The notes: a model not told the origin generated them from the sequence alone. A DNA stretch of 64,000 nucleotides from Umbelopsis ramanniana AG (GCF_025399195.1 NW_026252131.1:1-64000), one strand, 5' to 3'. Counted from the first letter of the stretch, positions 42,781 to 55,946 are shown. Translations and numbers: made by a program.

Positions 42781-45700
42781 TTAGATGCGGCGACCTTGAT
42801 GTGAAAGGAGTTCATGTGTCAAGTGCGAGTTGGATGAGCCGTCAGTAGATTCATCCCCATCATCAGAGTGTTGTTGTTGTTGATGCAAGGTTTGGGGACT
42901 TATCAGCATGGTGGGTGGTTGTTGATGTGGGGGAAGGCGAGCTGTAGGTCCTCTTCTAGGGCTATTATGTGGTTGGTTAAAAGATTGCATTTCGTAAGGT
43001 GTGTCAACGGCGACGGAAGATCGGTTAGGAACCATCATGGGAGTCGAAGGTCGGTTCATTTCAGGTATATTGACAGGCGCGACATGGTAAGGTCCAAGTC
43101 GAGGGCTTCCAGTTGGTGTACCACCTCTTGAGCTTACCACAGAAGCAGGTCTATAAGGTGAGTTGGATCCCATCAACAAAGATGAGGTGGAGCCATACAT
43201 TTTACGATCCTGGAAAACAGTGCCGAAGACAGGTGGAGGGCTAAGCGAAGCAAAGCTGCCATTGTCGTAGGATTGCTTGAAATCAGGTGTCTTCAAGTTA
43301 CCACGGCTACCACTCTTGAGGACCTTACGTCCAGTACGCTCGGCTTCCCATTCCTCCCATTTCTTCATGACCAGTTGTGACGAGTCAAATTTGCCATCGG
43401 CATCACCGTGGCCCTTGTCCTTCTTCTCTCCTTCAACCACACGAGTGGCACCCCATGAGAAATCGTCAAAGCGCCAGAAAGAATAAGCTGGAAGGATCAA
43501 ATTCCAAACAGGCAAAGCCAGTAAATATACTAATAAAAAGTGGCAAAGGTTAGCAAAAAAAAAAACCATAAAACATGAAAAGCACGACTGTCGGCAGGAC
43601 ACTTACCAATCATCCATAGAATATAGATAAATTTGCGAGTGGTTAACACAATCAACACGGCAGGGAGACCGATGATACAGCAAAGCAGAATAATGGGTTG
43701 CCAGTTTCTGTTTTCAGCCAAGGCAACACTGATAATCACATAGACGGTCAAAACGATGGCAGCTGGGAGGACAACTGTACCGATCAAATCGATAAAGACA
43801 GAGAACTGCATGGAAAGACATGCAATACCACAGAGATCAGAAACAAGAACAAGTTCCATCAAATTGTGCACAGTAGAGTTAATCCAGCGACGACGTTGAG
43901 ATAAAAGGACAGAAAAGGTATCCGGCACAATGGTCTTGCAGCGAGCCTGAGGAACAAACATCATTTGTCGCTTGGGGAAGGTTCGAAGCATAAGGGTCGA
44001 CAAGAAACGATCCTCGCCTAGCAGCAACAAATTCTTCTCATGCAAAGTAGTGACGACATTCTCGTTGTATTCTAACACAATATCCGGGTTGGCAAGAATA
44101 GGCACCCATGAGCCATTCTTTGGAGCCTTGATACGATACATGGAGAAACATCCTGGCAAGCAAGTGACACCACCAAACAGGGATTCGAAGGCTTTGGCGT
44201 AATGATGAGAGATATAATATTCAAAGACTTGAATAGCGGTGACCCCTGTAAGAAGGCGAAACAATGAGTGATGCTTTTCGTGTGTGACAGAAGGGGGCTC
44301 AAATCAAAAGAGGGTGAAAAAAGGAAGATGAAGAACAAAACAAAACAATGGGAGAGGGGGCTTGGGCAAAGGAGGCTTCGTTTTTTTTTTTTTTTCGGAA
44401 AAAGTCACTTACATGAAGTTCGCTTGTTGGCAATTCGAGTTTCACCACAAAGTCCCATAATAGTGATGTCGTTGACCATAGCAGCCACCATATAGGTCAA
44501 AGCATCGGGAAGGACCTTGGTATCAGCATCCACCATAAGAACAGTTTCGAATTTGTCAGGGGTGACACCTTTGGTCAACCAAGTCATTTTCCAGAAAATC
44601 TCATAATCCAACTCAGACAGACGATCATTGAACAGCACGCGTTGGAAGAAAGCCATGAGGATCATTTGAGAGTCACGTTTGCCACGATTGCCAGGCTTGG
44701 GAAGCTTGGCTTCAGCAGGTGTACCGCATTTAACAATCACCAAACATGCCACACCTTTGTAGTGACCAGCATAAACCTTGGCCATATTCAGTTGTTTTTC
44801 ACCATCAGCAATAGCCAAGTAAGAGCAGGCTTTGGGTTCAGGCATGGTAGGGTCGAGGTCCAGCATATCAATGACAATATCAGGGGTTGAGCGAGATTCG
44901 CCAGAACCAGTGATTAATCCATCGGCGATGACCATGAATACCTTGTGTTTGTTGGAATAGGTTGTGTTCGCCAAACTGTCCATCGTGGTACGCATGGACT
45001 CCTCGCCTTCAGAATAACATGTGACTTGAAGAATGGTGTACAATTTGGTAGTGACAATATCGACATTGGGCTTTAAATCAACAGCGGACAAAGACGGCGA
45101 AGCAGTGGGAGAGTTATCTCTGGATGAGTTAACGGACGAGCTGGATTGCATAGCGGCACTGTTGTAGATATTGGTAGGTGCTCGAACATGATTCGCAGGA
45201 TCGTCATTGCCACCGGCTTTGGAACGCCAAGACAAAAAGCCAGATCGACCACCAGGCTTGACCAAACTACTAGCAATAAACCATTGGAAGATAATAGCCA
45301 TGAGGTAACGAATAACAACCACGGCGATAATGACAGCGATCATGACATTCATGATAATATTAGCTGCGATACATCCACCGTTTTCAGTAGAAATGACACC
45401 AGCTTGATAACGAGCCAGTAAACAGGGGATGGCGTCTTTCGTCTGGGGGTTGTTCATAAGAGAATATGAGGCGTCATTTCCTCTTCCATTTTTCAAGATG
45501 AGATCGCCAGCGCTGCCGAAGAACTGAGTGTTGGCACTGAGGTAGTTTGAGATGTTCAAGACTGTGATGAGGTAAAGAAAAAGGTTGGGTTTTGTTAATA
45601 TGGGTTGGTTGGATGCATTCATGTTGTGATGATCCACTTACCACTATCGCCGTAAATTAATAATGGTGATTGAGCCAGATTATCCACTCCATTAGGCTGC

Positions 45701-46746
45701 AAGTCTTCCCAATCAAAACTGAGAGAAGCTGCAGAGGCGTAAATCTTTTGCAGATCGGCCAAAGCCAAGCAGCTATTATCAGGCTTTTGAATCCATCCGC
45801 CATAAGGATCATTTACTCGACAGGCACCCAAAGAATTTGGGGTGTGACCAGCGTCATACTTTTGACAAGCTCCGGTGGAGTCCGCATTAAACATTCCGCT
45901 TAAATCGGTATTTTGGTAATCTTTGGTTAAGTTGAGACCATTTGAAGAAAAAAAGGACTGAGCAACCGAAAAGGGGTAGATGGAACCATAGATGGTGACG
46001 TTTTCCCGATAGACCTTGTCACGATGACCATCGACAACTTGTGAATAAGGGTATGACAAGCGAACAACTGGGCAAAGAACACGTTGAAGACCAACGGTAA
46101 GGAAAGCAAGGGCCAAGCAGGCAAGAAGAATGATATAAACCAAAGTAAGCTTCTCTCGCCATGCTTGCTGCATGAGAGCATTGGGCTTCCGCAGACAGCT
46201 TTTTATGAACCAATTTGGGAAACAGCACGTTGCTATACGAGCAGTCCAACCCCACCAACCACGAACGACAGTGTCGCTCTTCTTCACTGCTTTCGGCGGA
46301 GGAGGTGGTGGTGGCGGGCCCTGTGGCATCGGACCTTGTGGTATCCTTTGAGGTTGCGCAGGAGCAGTACCGGGCATAGTGGATTGTCTCTGCAATGCAT
46401 TTCTCTGTTGCATTTGTTCTCGCATTCGGCGCTGCTGTTCTGCAGGTCCGAGGGGTCGACCAGGGGGAGGTGCTTGTGGTCGATAATCCATCTCTCCTCG
46501 AGTATGATCACGAAGCATACCGGGTCTTGGTCTCTGTCGTTCTGGTCGAGACAATGACCTGGCTCTGGACAAACTGACTCTACGATATGGTGTGTTTCCA
46601 GCCTCCATCATTTGAGCTGACGTTCGAGTGCCATTGTAATTGGCAGGAGGGGGTCGACTGGTTCTAGGTTGCTGGGTCCGAACCGGACGAGGCTGACGGT
46701 AGGGTTGCATGTCATCGCCACCAGGAGGGAGTGGTCGATTTGACAT
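42781..46746 (-). CDS. Chitin synthase, class IV (Chs3-like)
   Basis: Four exons (46746-45642, 45561-44413, 44245-43607, 43529-42781) encode 1213 residues. The first 165 residues are a Pro/Arg/Gln-rich cytosolic tail with a polyproline run (144-151). Then come a membrane segment (201-221), a cysteine-bearing extracytosolic region, a second membrane segment (about 430-460) and the GT2 catalytic domain. Catalytic motifs: VDADT (712-716), GEDR (828-831) and QRRRW (868-872), followed by several membrane helices. The last 200 residues are a Ser/Pro/Gln-rich tail with no hydrophobic segment. No myosin head is present, which excludes classes V and VII. It polymerises UDP-GlcNAc into wall chitin at the plasma membrane. 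Low-complexity tails suggest regulation by phosphorylation or trafficking, an inference. Confidence 0.96.
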
Positions 46747-47280
46747 TGGATGGAAACAAGAGAAGAAAGTCGAAAAGCAAGAGAAAAGGGAAAAAAAAAA
46801 AAAGATTTTTTTTTTTAATGATATTCAAAGGGACACCAGCCCAGCCCAAGAAGCGGGGCGAACGGTTTTTTGACTTTTTGTAAAAATAGAACCTGATTTT
46901 TCATTGACCGATTGTTCAATAGCCAGCCAATCTGACTGGACACTCATGTTTCAGATAAATTTCCATCTACGATTTTTATTATTTATAACAAAGGCTTTGA
47001 AGCTTTGTATGAGGTTTTATGAAAAGAAGGGTTGAGGGTTTCTAAAGTAGTGGCTTGGCCAAAATTGTCAATGTCAAACAGAAAATATAGTATCATCATT
47101 GCCAAATGGTTTTAGGACTCAGCGTGGTACAATGGCACGAGATACCCTGATATAGCCAACGGAGGTCCCGCGCCGAGCCCTCTTAGCCGGCCATGTTTTT
47201 AAACAATATGGGCTGCCATCCATCAAGCAATCTCATAGGTCAGTCTTCTTGTTCTCTTGGTCCCCCCAAAAATCAACAAA
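46747..47280. other. Intergenic: chitin synthase promoter
   Basis: About 530 bases between the chitin synthase ATG and the DNAJC11 stop. It contains the A13-GA-T11 tract at 46791-46816. A GC-rich stretch at 47117-47190 superficially recalls tRNA boxes but does not fold as one. No gene seen. Confidence 0.5.
46791..46816. repeat. Poly(A)/poly(T) palindromic tract
   Basis: Thirteen A residues, GA, then eleven T residues, starting 45 bases upstream of the chitin synthase ATG. Poly(dA:dT) tracts exclude nucleosomes in fungal promoters; transcribed, the tract could also form a hairpin in the 5' leader. Confidence 0.6.
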
Positions 47281-49843
47281 TTAAGTCTTACATCTTAAAG
47301 GACATGCCACAGGGGCAGTGTCATCTACCGTCACTTCATGAAGTCTATGCTGGAATCTGTATTTGATCACTAGGTGCTTCGCCTCACCGAGACATGGGTC
47401 ATGAAAGCCCAAAATGTTCGACTGGGTAAACGTTTTCAGTATGCGTGGTGTTGGAAGGAACATGTGGCTTGGAGTGCTTTTACTTACCTTTGCGTGGCCT
47501 CCAGGAATGGTCAGCTTAGAGTCATTAACAAGAGCTTGAATGGCCACCGTTACATCAATCATATCATTGTTCCCATCTTTCTTGCCATACCGAGCCTCAA
47601 TGATCACAAGGCCGTGCTTGGTTTCTTCAGATTTCATTTTACGGCCCGCGATATCAGACAAGATCAGCAGAGCTTGCTCGGCTTCGGTCTTGCGTTGTGC
47701 AAGGTAATCGGCATGTTCCTCGCGGAGTTCTTGAATTTTACTGGTCATAACTTATTATTAAGTCTGCGCGGTCCCCCGACCAAACAAAAAAAAATAAGTG
47801 GTACGTACTCGTTCAGTCTCTGCTTTCGGCGTGGCTTTAGAACGAAATGATCGGCAATCACCGCAACTGAGGCAGGTACAACCGCTCCCCAGAACGCAAG
47901 TCGAATGTTGAATTCTCCGGAAAGCACAATAGGGATTACGATCTTTTGGCCAAGACGCGTCACTCTGCATGAACAGCCAGCCACCCAAGAATTAAAATTA
48001 TCGTCCAAAATCTATATGCATAGAAAAATTTGCAATTTGCCTTACTTGAATTTAGCCACGACACCGCTTGGTACACCGCATTCCATGGCCATACCAAATC
48101 GTGAGTGTTTGGTCAACCGGTGATCGCTACCAATACTGGCCATAATCCCGCCAACCGTTGACAAAGACCCTCCAACGCGAATGCGAGTGGAGTCGACCAT
48201 ACGATAAGTATAGTCAAGAGCCAAATGAGATGCAACAATACCAGTCTATATTTGTTTGTTTGACCAGGAAAGTAATAACAATAATAGATCAGTATTTGGT
48301 TGGTCTCTATTTTTTGTCTAAAACCCGTTCCTCTTACCTGAATCTCAGCGCTGTAATTCTTACGTTTGCCCTGACCAGCAATACCCAGTGCAAACGACGA
48401 TTTGTCCATGCCTTGACCTACACCTCGTCCCCATTCACCTAAATTCCATTCTCCAGTTCTATATGTCAGGTAACCCGTGGCAGCTGAAAATATTCGCCTT
48501 CCAGCAGTCACTGTCAAAATTGGAGGCGCATAGATGGTACGGGCTTGTGAAATGGTGTTGATGAAACTATCGGAAGACACGTTGAAATACGTCTTAAACG
48601 TCAACGCTCTGGGTCTTAACAAGTTGGCTCCGCCCTACACGGAGCGAGAAATGGGGTTCAGTCAATGTCGTAAGCGTATTTCATTTTGGCAAATTATCCA
48701 ACTTACTTCAACCCAGAAGCGGGGTGATACCGTATGGCGAATAGTACCAATGATGTTACCGCCTCCCATACCACCTCGCGATACCATGCTGCCCGCGATA
48801 ACGGCATGAGTAGCAGGTCCAACCTGAGTCTGATACAAAATGTTTGAATGAGTTAGTTAGCGTCATGAGGGATAGAGACATGGTCGTCTACGCTGGCTGA
48901 CTGACACATGCGTCGCGCTACTTGAATATCAGGCAAAATAATTACCTCAAATGAGTGCTTCATGAACAATTGCTGCACCTGCGCTCGAGACAAGGCGCCT
49001 AATGGGCTAGGACGCTTAGCCTGTTTAGGTGGACCTCCAAATCCACTGAAGACAGGTGGTTCGTAGGGGTCGAAGACTTGTGTAGCATCCAAGTTGACTT
49101 GGAATTCACCTTTGGAACGTACCAGGTTTTCCAAATCTTGTTCTCGCTTCAACCTAGCTTGCTTTTCATATTCCGCACGCATCTAAGGTAGGGCCCACAT
49201 TTTGCATTAAACAATGACCACTCTTTCCCAAAATATTGGGTTTGCACAATTAAAAAAGTTCTCTCCATACCTCTTCAGGTGTCTTCAGCTTCGGTCCCAC
49301 CTCCATAGTCCCTTTGAGGCCTTGCTCGCCATACGTATCATACAGAATGCGTTTCGTGGGATGGACGAGAACTGGTTGATAGAAACGTTGTCAGTATCGT
49401 CGGCCAGCATCATCACCAATTGGTAGGATTGGCGCATACCTTCATATGCCTTTTGTATAGACTGGAATTGGGCTTCAGCCGCCTTTTTTTTCTCTGGATC
49501 GGTGTGCTGTAAGACGGACATAAGATTAGGACCACCATGGGATGCGAGCTATGCATGGGAGCGTCTACCCACCTTGTCCGGGTGAAATATACGGCACAGC
49601 TTCTTGTACGAATCCTTTATTTCATCTTCAGTAGCCTAGTGCAAAGAAAGGCGTCAATAGAGCACGTCTCGATGCCATAGCTCTGACATTAGTATGCCTT
49701 GCCTGTTTGGAAATGTTGAGAATGCCATAATAATCAGCATCCTTTGGCGCTAACTCGGTCTCGAGTTCTCTAAAGTGCTCCTCATCGTCAACAAAATCGT
49801 CGGGAATGGAAGCCGACGACTGCGTTTGCTCGTAAGGGTCCAT
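47281..49843 (-). CDS. DNAJC11: DNAJC11-like mitochondrial J-domain protein
   Basis: Eleven exons (49843-49703, 49635-49573, 49506-49440, 49371-49271, 49182-48946, 48829-48707, 48634-48338, 48245-48046, 47964-47809, 47740-47488, 47421-47281) encode 592 residues. The J domain (about 38-95) contains DYYGILNISKQ and the HPD triad (65-67). The remainder matches the DNAJC11 C-terminal region: a beta-rich central part then a short membrane segment (AFWGAVVPASVAVIADHFV). Next are a coiled coil (KIQELREEHADYLAQRK) and GFHDPCLGE near the end. Animal DNAJC11 associates with the MICOS/SAM complexes of mitochondria. Another in-frame ATG at 49912 would add 23 residues; the shorter start is chosen because the extra segment is not conserved-looking. 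Intron 1 is GC-AG. Confidence 0.93.
49636..49702 (-). other. GC-AG intron in DNAJC11 gene
   Basis: Donor GCAAGG after AAACAG and acceptor CACTAG, 67 nt. This junction gives ISKQ-ATEDEIKDSY with no gap against other J domains. The only in-frame GT alternative (GTCAGA, 15 bases later) is a poor donor and would insert five residues into a helix junction. Confidence 0.75.
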
Positions 49844-50288
49844 GGGTAACGAGCAGCCTAGCAAGAAGGTTATTGCAGGGAGCAAATTTTCATTGGGCAT
49901 TGGCGGGGTCATGTCACGTGCTCACAAGGAAAGAAACCCACACAATTTCATTGACCCATCCTTTTTTATATACAGAACAACAGAAAAAGGAGTGAAAACA
50001 GTGAAAGCAGACAACACTTGTAAAGAAAAAAAAAGGGGAGAAGAAAGAAAAAGTAGTAGAGGATAGCAAAGAATAAAAATAAGAGGACAAACGAAAGAGA
50101 AAAGGTGGCCTATTGTATCAACAAGAAGATCCAAAGAGGTGAATAACAAGAAACAGAAGGGGTGGTGCGCTACCGATAACCACAACACCTTTCATATCCC
50201 AAATATACATTGATAGAAAACGAATAAAGTGACAGGAAATAAAATTTGTCAAGCGAAGAAGGACCCTTTGCCTTACTAACACACTGCT
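49844..50288. other. Intergenic: DNAJC11 promoter, CCR4 3' flank
   Basis: About 445 bases. Purine-rich on the plus strand (49978-50100), that is pyrimidine-rich on the transcribed minus strand, typical of a fungal 5' leader or core promoter of DNAJC11. No gene seen. Confidence 0.45.
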
Positions 50289-52700
50289 TTAATTTTTCGC
50301 AAAGACGGATGGAGTTTCCTTCTTTTCCTTTGCCGGTGTCTTGAGAACAAGCTCGCACATGATCGGTATATGACTGATGATGGAAATAAGGCATGGTTAG
50401 ATAATTGAACCGCAAGAATATAATGCATTGTAGCCCAATTGACTTACTCTGAAGGAAAGTGTGGGTTGGGGAAACCAACTTGTCGGCTGATATATTCTTT
50501 GTCAATTGGACCTAACACGCCAGACACGCTAAACGTATTGGCGGACGGGAAAATGTAATCCAAGACACCCTTGTAACCAGGCGTATAGTTGGTGAAAGGC
50601 AATTCGTTTAGCGAGGAATAAGCACTTCTAAGGTTCAAATCGTGCGTCAGTCCTTCTGTAGTGTAAGCACCATACGCGTGGTTACCAAAATCTTCGTGAT
50701 CTTGCTTGACCGAGCCTCTGGATAAAAACTCGTAGACACCCGAGGACGGGACGGAGTTGAAATCACCACAAATGATGGTAGGTAGCTGAGTAGCCGATTC
50801 ATAAACGGGAGCTTCAGGGGAGGATTCTGGAGTCGGCTGGAGATGTCTTTCTGCAAACTTGATGGCTTCTTCCATCAACAAACCGATTTGAACAAGTTTA
50901 ACATCAGCAAAACTGGGATCCCAATGGAGATGGGTATTGACAACTAGTATACGAGCATGTGTATGCTTGTTTTCCAACATAAGCATCACGGCAATGTTGT
51001 CCTTGGTCATCACACGATTGTAGATATCAGCGGTTTTCTTGAAATCATCTCGCTTGAGCGAAGATTGATTGTATTCCAAAACTTGCTGTTCAATGAGATT
51101 GAACCTATTTTTTGGTAGTGGTTAGCGTTGTTCGTGAGGACAAGGAGGGCTTTCCCGTGATGACTTACTTTGAAGATCGGAAAAAGACAGCACAGCCATC
51201 AACGACCATGCGCTCTTTTTCACCCATAGTTTTCGCTCTAGATTTTGGCCAAAATGCACCATTGTAGTCGCCAAGTTTCTTCAGATCATCACGAAGGTAG
51301 TTTTCATATTCGCCCAACTCCACCTCCTGCAAACAGATGATATCTGCACCCCATCCGACAATTTCCGGAACGAGAAGCTCTCTACGGTACTCCCAGGACA
51401 ATGCCCATGATGGAGTATATCCATACTGACTAGCAGTGGCAAGCCGCTCACAAAGGATGTTATAAGAAAAGACTGTGATTTTGTCTGGGAGGAAATGGGT
51501 TAGGAGACAAGGCAATTGTACAAATGATACCAGAGTAACCCCTACCGTTTGGATCATCGTTGGATGAATCGCCATCTACAGTAATCCACTCTCGCTCAGG
51601 TGGCGGCATACCAACTAAAAAAACATTCCAAGGTCAGATGATTTTTCAGCCTATGACAATAACACGATAAAAGATGTCTATCCCGTACCTGGACAATTCT
51701 CGCGCAAAGAAACAATGACGGCTTGTGAGCCCTCTTTCAGCAGTAAAGACTTTAAAGCAGAATGGATTGGATTTCCTTCTAAACCTAGCGTCTCCAGTTG
51801 ATAGAGAGTACCTAGTTCATTGGGCAGGGTTTCGAGGCTATTGTCAAAGAGTAGCAGTTCTTTCAGCTGCACAAGCATACCCATCTCCGGTGGTATGGAG
51901 GTGAGCTTGTTGCCGGATGCGTCTAGAACCTTTAGGTTCACAAGATTCGAAATGGCGCTACTTATGTAGGTTAAGTTGTTATGGTTGATGTACAAAGTAG
52001 TGAGAAATTCATAGGCATTGAACAGGGTAGCAGACAGGTTTTGGAGACCCATTCCACCCATATCTAAAGAAGACCATGACTGCAGAGGATTGGGGTCATT
52101 GACTTTAGCAGGAACACCTTCATTATCATGCCCTTCGGTTGACCTCCCTCCGCGTTTGGCACCAAGACCAGTGAGGGTCTTGGTTGGGTTGTTTGGATCG
52201 GTGATGGTGACAGCCGTGGATAAGGTCGTTCCTCGTGCCAGTGCAGCAGCTGTTCGAGCGTGATGATGAGGTGAGGCTGACTGACGCGACATTTGTGCAT
52301 AGCTCAACTGTCGTGCCAAATAGGGGGTATTTGGTTGTGAAGAATTGAGGGTCGATAGGTCTATGTGTGGCGATACCGGGGAGTTTCCGGTAGGTGCTGA
52401 AAGGCTATGGTGAGCCAGAGGATTATGATTCATGCCACTTTGCTGTTGTGGTTGAAGTTTCTGTGACAGATTCATTTGCACTGGATAACGGGCCATATTG
52501 TTACCGTACATGGGCATGTGGTACCCAACCATGGAAGGTGAAGATGGAGCAGGTGATTGAGAGGGAGAGGATACCAGATTGGATGACCCATTGACAGCAT
52601 TAGAGCTGCCATAGAATAGTTGATGTTGAAGTGGATGATCGTGCATTGGAGAAAAGCCTTTGACCAATGATTCCTTGTCCTTGTCGAATGACGCAGACAT
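50289..52700 (-). CDS. CCR4: CCR4/CNOT6 poly(A)-specific deadenylase
   Basis: Five exons (52700-51689, 51614-51546, 51484-51169, 51104-50448, 50373-50289) encode 712 residues. Residues 1-205 are a low-complexity Ser/Gln/Pro region as in fungal Ccr4. Residues 212-312 hold about four leucine-rich repeats (LYINHNNLTYI, LDASGNKLTSIP, LLLFDNSLETLP, LGLEGNPI) that bind Caf1/Pop2. The endonuclease-exonuclease-phosphatase domain follows: SYNILCERLA (about 367), catalytic Glu414 in CLQEVE, ICGDFNS, and a C-terminal SDHIPIM whose Asp codon is split by the last intron. The enzyme shortens mRNA poly(A) tails in the CCR4-NOT complex. All metal-binding motifs visible are intact. Confidence 0.96.
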
Positions 52701-53990
52701 TTGGGGAGCTTTGTTGTTTTACTTTAATTCAGATCAAAGAGGGAGCGTTGTCTGTAGTAGTCTTCGTTTTTGCTTTTGCGATACCTGGATATTTCGTTTT
52801 AGCAAAATTGGCACATACCACCATGAAGTGTGAGTAAGATGAATGGAAATGTAGCAACGGGGGGATTAATCAAACGCAAGTTTTCATGACCTGCAAACGC
52901 TGGCAAGTTTGAGATGGCACGCTGCTTTGAAACTCCGTCAGTTATGAATTTTTGGGCCGGTGTAATTTTTCGAAAACCCTCAAACTTTTGTAGACGCTAC
53001 CAATAGGTTGTACTTCGGAAACAATATCAAGAGATGTTTTCTATTTACTTTGCTTATAGATACTGTTTTACAAGAATGACAGAGGGTGGTAGCTGATACG
53101 ACCGTTGTTATCCGGTATCTATCTACAAGTAGATATGTAGGCAGGTTGGCTAGATCGTTTAGCATCCATTTCCACATGGCCACCACTTGCAGAATTCCAA
53201 GTAGTGATACTCTATACATTGTTATGATTTGAGCCCCTTAAGGTGCTTATTCGTCAGAACAGTATCTTGGCTTGCAGCGATAAGCTCCAACCAGGTAAGC
53301 GAATATATGCTTTTGACAGTCCATCCAAATGCTCAGAATGCACGATGAATGCCCTAAAATGCTGCAATGTTTACATTTTATTACCGATATTCGTTACATT
53401 GCGCCAGCCACCGTTGAAGTGTATCGCTTTGCTTGGGCTGTGGAACTTTAAATTTTTGACGGTCGCTTGATTTTTTTTCATGCTGCCAGATTCTTGTGCG
53501 CCTGTCTATAGTCACACGGCCAGCTATTTCACGATGGAAAAGCTTTCTTGTTGTTAGTGAACGACTACACTGCAGATTAGTCATGCTAGCTTTGGTCTCA
53601 TAATGAACTTGTAATCTCAAATCATAAATGGCTATCTGACCCCGTTGAACATATCATTGGTTCGCTTGTCAGACACTATATATTTTGGCTTTGAATAACG
53701 CTCACATTTGCTGTACGGAGGTAGGATCAGCCAATGGCTCTTGATACAAGCATATCCTCTGACTACTTCAATAATGTTCAATTCGCGAATCTTGAATGAT
53801 TAAGTACACAGTCGATACGCGGTATGACTGTGCTCAGAGTCTTGTCATAAGTTACCTGTCCGTGCCACATTCTGCCCTTCAGAAGACAGTCTTTCTATGC
53901 ATCCAATGTTTTTGTCCTCAGTTTAAGCTGTCAAACGCGGAAGCCAAACATCTCATTATGCTCATCCTATATTTATTTATTACAGCAGGC
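52701..53990. other. Intergenic: CCR4 promoter, FEN1 3' flank
   Basis: About 1.3 kb. The CCR4-proximal part is T-rich; the rest is AT-rich with short frames only (for example 52980-53219 minus, 53243-53470 plus), none protein-like. Nothing further seen. Confidence 0.45.
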
Positions 53991-55519
53991 TTATTTAGGT
54001 TTGCGTCCTCCTTTCTTCTTCTTGTCATCTTTTTTAGTGTCCGCAGGAGCCTTGCGCTTGATTCCAGTATTTTGCGTAGGCACTGAATTGAAAAAGTCCT
54101 GAATACGTCCTTGAGTTGCCGCTTTTGCATTTTTATGCAGCTTTTCTGAAGCTTTTCGAACGCGCTCCTCGCTGTAAGAAATGCATGACATTGAGTATGT
54201 CGTATTCATGCCATTTTACCTTCATGAAGCGGTAAATTAAACTTACTTGAATCCCTTTTCTTTGACAAGGAAATCGACTAAATTTTCAATATTAGGTTCT
54301 TCCCATTTGAGCTGGTAGAAAGAGTTAGAGTGCGAAGCTAAACATGTACCCATTCCCCTCTGCTACGTACCTCCATGTCAGTGCAGTCAGCGACCTCTGG
54401 TTTTCGGAACAACTCTCTTGCTTCATCATATTTCCAGTCAGCCGGTACATTTTCTCGCAGCTTTTCGGGGAGAGCAGGGATAATCTTTTCAAGACACTTG
54501 TGTTCTTTAATCAGGTTGATAGCACGATGCGGTCCTATTCCTTTGATGCTGTCGACATAGTCACATCCCAACAAAATACACAAATCGATGAACTGAAAAG
54601 ATGATGAATATATGCTGAACCTAGTTTTCTGACATCCCAAAGCTTAGCTCTTACCTGATCCATGGTAAGCTCTAAGCCTTCCAAAACTTTGGACAAATTG
54701 ACTTCATCAATTGGCATTTTTCGTTGTTCTGAAAATGTCAGATGTCGCAGTAGAATAGGTGACGCGAATGTGATAGTATCCATATCCTCAGACGCAGCGG
54801 CAAAAACCTTGTTAGCCTTAGCTAACGCAGCACACTGGGCTTCCGCTTCACAAGGAGCCTAAGATGCGCTTGTTATAGACCGTTGGTATGCCACATAAAT
54901 GCCAAATATTACCAAAACCCTCTTACCTCCACATAGGGTATTCCCATGCACTTTAGCAGTCGCTTACATTCATCATTGTGCTCTTTCGTGACTTTGACCG
55001 TTCTTCTTGTAAACTTATTGACATCATCGCTAGTACCAACTTCTTTTGCCTCTTCAATATTTTTCTCAGCTTCTTTTCTTCGTTCCAGTCGAAGAGCAAG
55101 CTATAGGCAAAGGTTAATTCCTTGAATCGTTCTGCCGGTACAGTTGCATTATATTTTACCTCTCCTGACTTCATCATTGGTGGCTTTCCGTCAAAAACAT
55201 ACACCGGCTTGATACCATTATCCACCATTCGAATTGTTCGGTAAAACATGCCCATAAGGTGACTAATTCGATTATTTCCGTCAGTAGTGTCTCCAACATA
55301 GATGCTCTTAGGGTTTGTAGCTTTATCTTACCTTGTCGTTTCACCGGCGTCATTCGTAAGCATTTGACCATCCTGCTGGCGGACAGCGATCATAAATTGG
55401 TATATGCTCATGGAAGCGTCAATGGCGACTTTTCGGCCAAAATAGCTGCCGATCTCATGAGGTCTTATGGCACCTGGAGCATGCTCTGAGATGAGTTTGG
55501 TCAATCCGTGAATTCCCAT
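53991..55519 (-). CDS. FEN1: Flap endonuclease 1
   Basis: Seven exons (55519-55332, 55262-55160, 55100-54927, 54858-54655, 54592-54371, 54311-54247, 54171-53991) encode 378 residues, matching the usual 380. It removes 5' flaps during Okazaki-fragment maturation and long-patch base excision repair in the nucleus. The N-terminal [10 protein letters not shown], catalytic Asp34 (AIDAS), [19 protein letters not shown] (about 158-167) with [12 protein letters not shown], and the helical clamp region are all present. A PCNA-interacting box QGRIQDFF is at 339-346, followed by a lysine-rich nuclear-localisation tail. A CACGCG element 29 bases upstream of the ATG resembles the core of the S-phase MCB/SCB elements. 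Confidence 0.97.
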
Positions 55520-55946
55520 GTTTTGTAGTCAGGAAAATAGTCAAAGGCGCGTGTCGACTTTCAAAATTTTCAGCTTTAATTTTTTGGGCTTTGTCGCGTT
55601 GCTCTCAAAAGTTCCAGTGTGACCGTGCCCATCGAATCATAAATATCCTTCCCGATCATTGTTCAATGCAAATCCTCAGAATTCCACAATAAACTGACGG
55701 GTGCTGGTTGTTATGGCTCTTACAATTTTTAGTATGGATACTCTGCCCGTGACCAGATCATCCTCCCCCGAATAGACATCCCATCCATAGCAAACCCATT
55801 CGACATATCGTTATTCAAGTTCACCGTCTAATGATTGATTTTATATAAATTTTGAGTTTGAAAAAAGACAAGATATTGGTAGAGAAAGAAGATAAACACA
55901 AAGTCATTATAATATGCACTTTTTGCTTTTTCTCCATGTTAGATTT
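55520..55946. other. Intergenic: FEN1 promoter, QCR2 3' flank
   Basis: About 430 bases. It carries ACGCG (minus strand, 55548-55552) close to the FEN1 start, a partial match to the cell-cycle MCB element. No gene seen. Confidence 0.45.
55548..55552 (-). promoter_or_regulatory. Possible MCB-like core upstream of FEN1
   Basis: ACGCG on the minus strand 29 bases before the FEN1 ATG. Fungal DNA-replication genes are often driven by ACGCGT; this is only the five-base core and one copy, so the call is tentative. Confidence 0.25.

Noticed and set aside
47115-47185. tRNA-like stretch (CTCAGCGTGGTACAATGG followed by GGAGGTCCCGCG)
   Set aside because: No TTC-containing B box and no acceptor stem pairing could be drawn; not a tRNA by eye.
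49844-49912. Longer DNAJC11 start at 49912 (23 extra residues)
   Set aside because: In frame and possible, but the extra segment does not look like a targeting sequence or conserved DNAJC11; the ATG at 49843 was kept.
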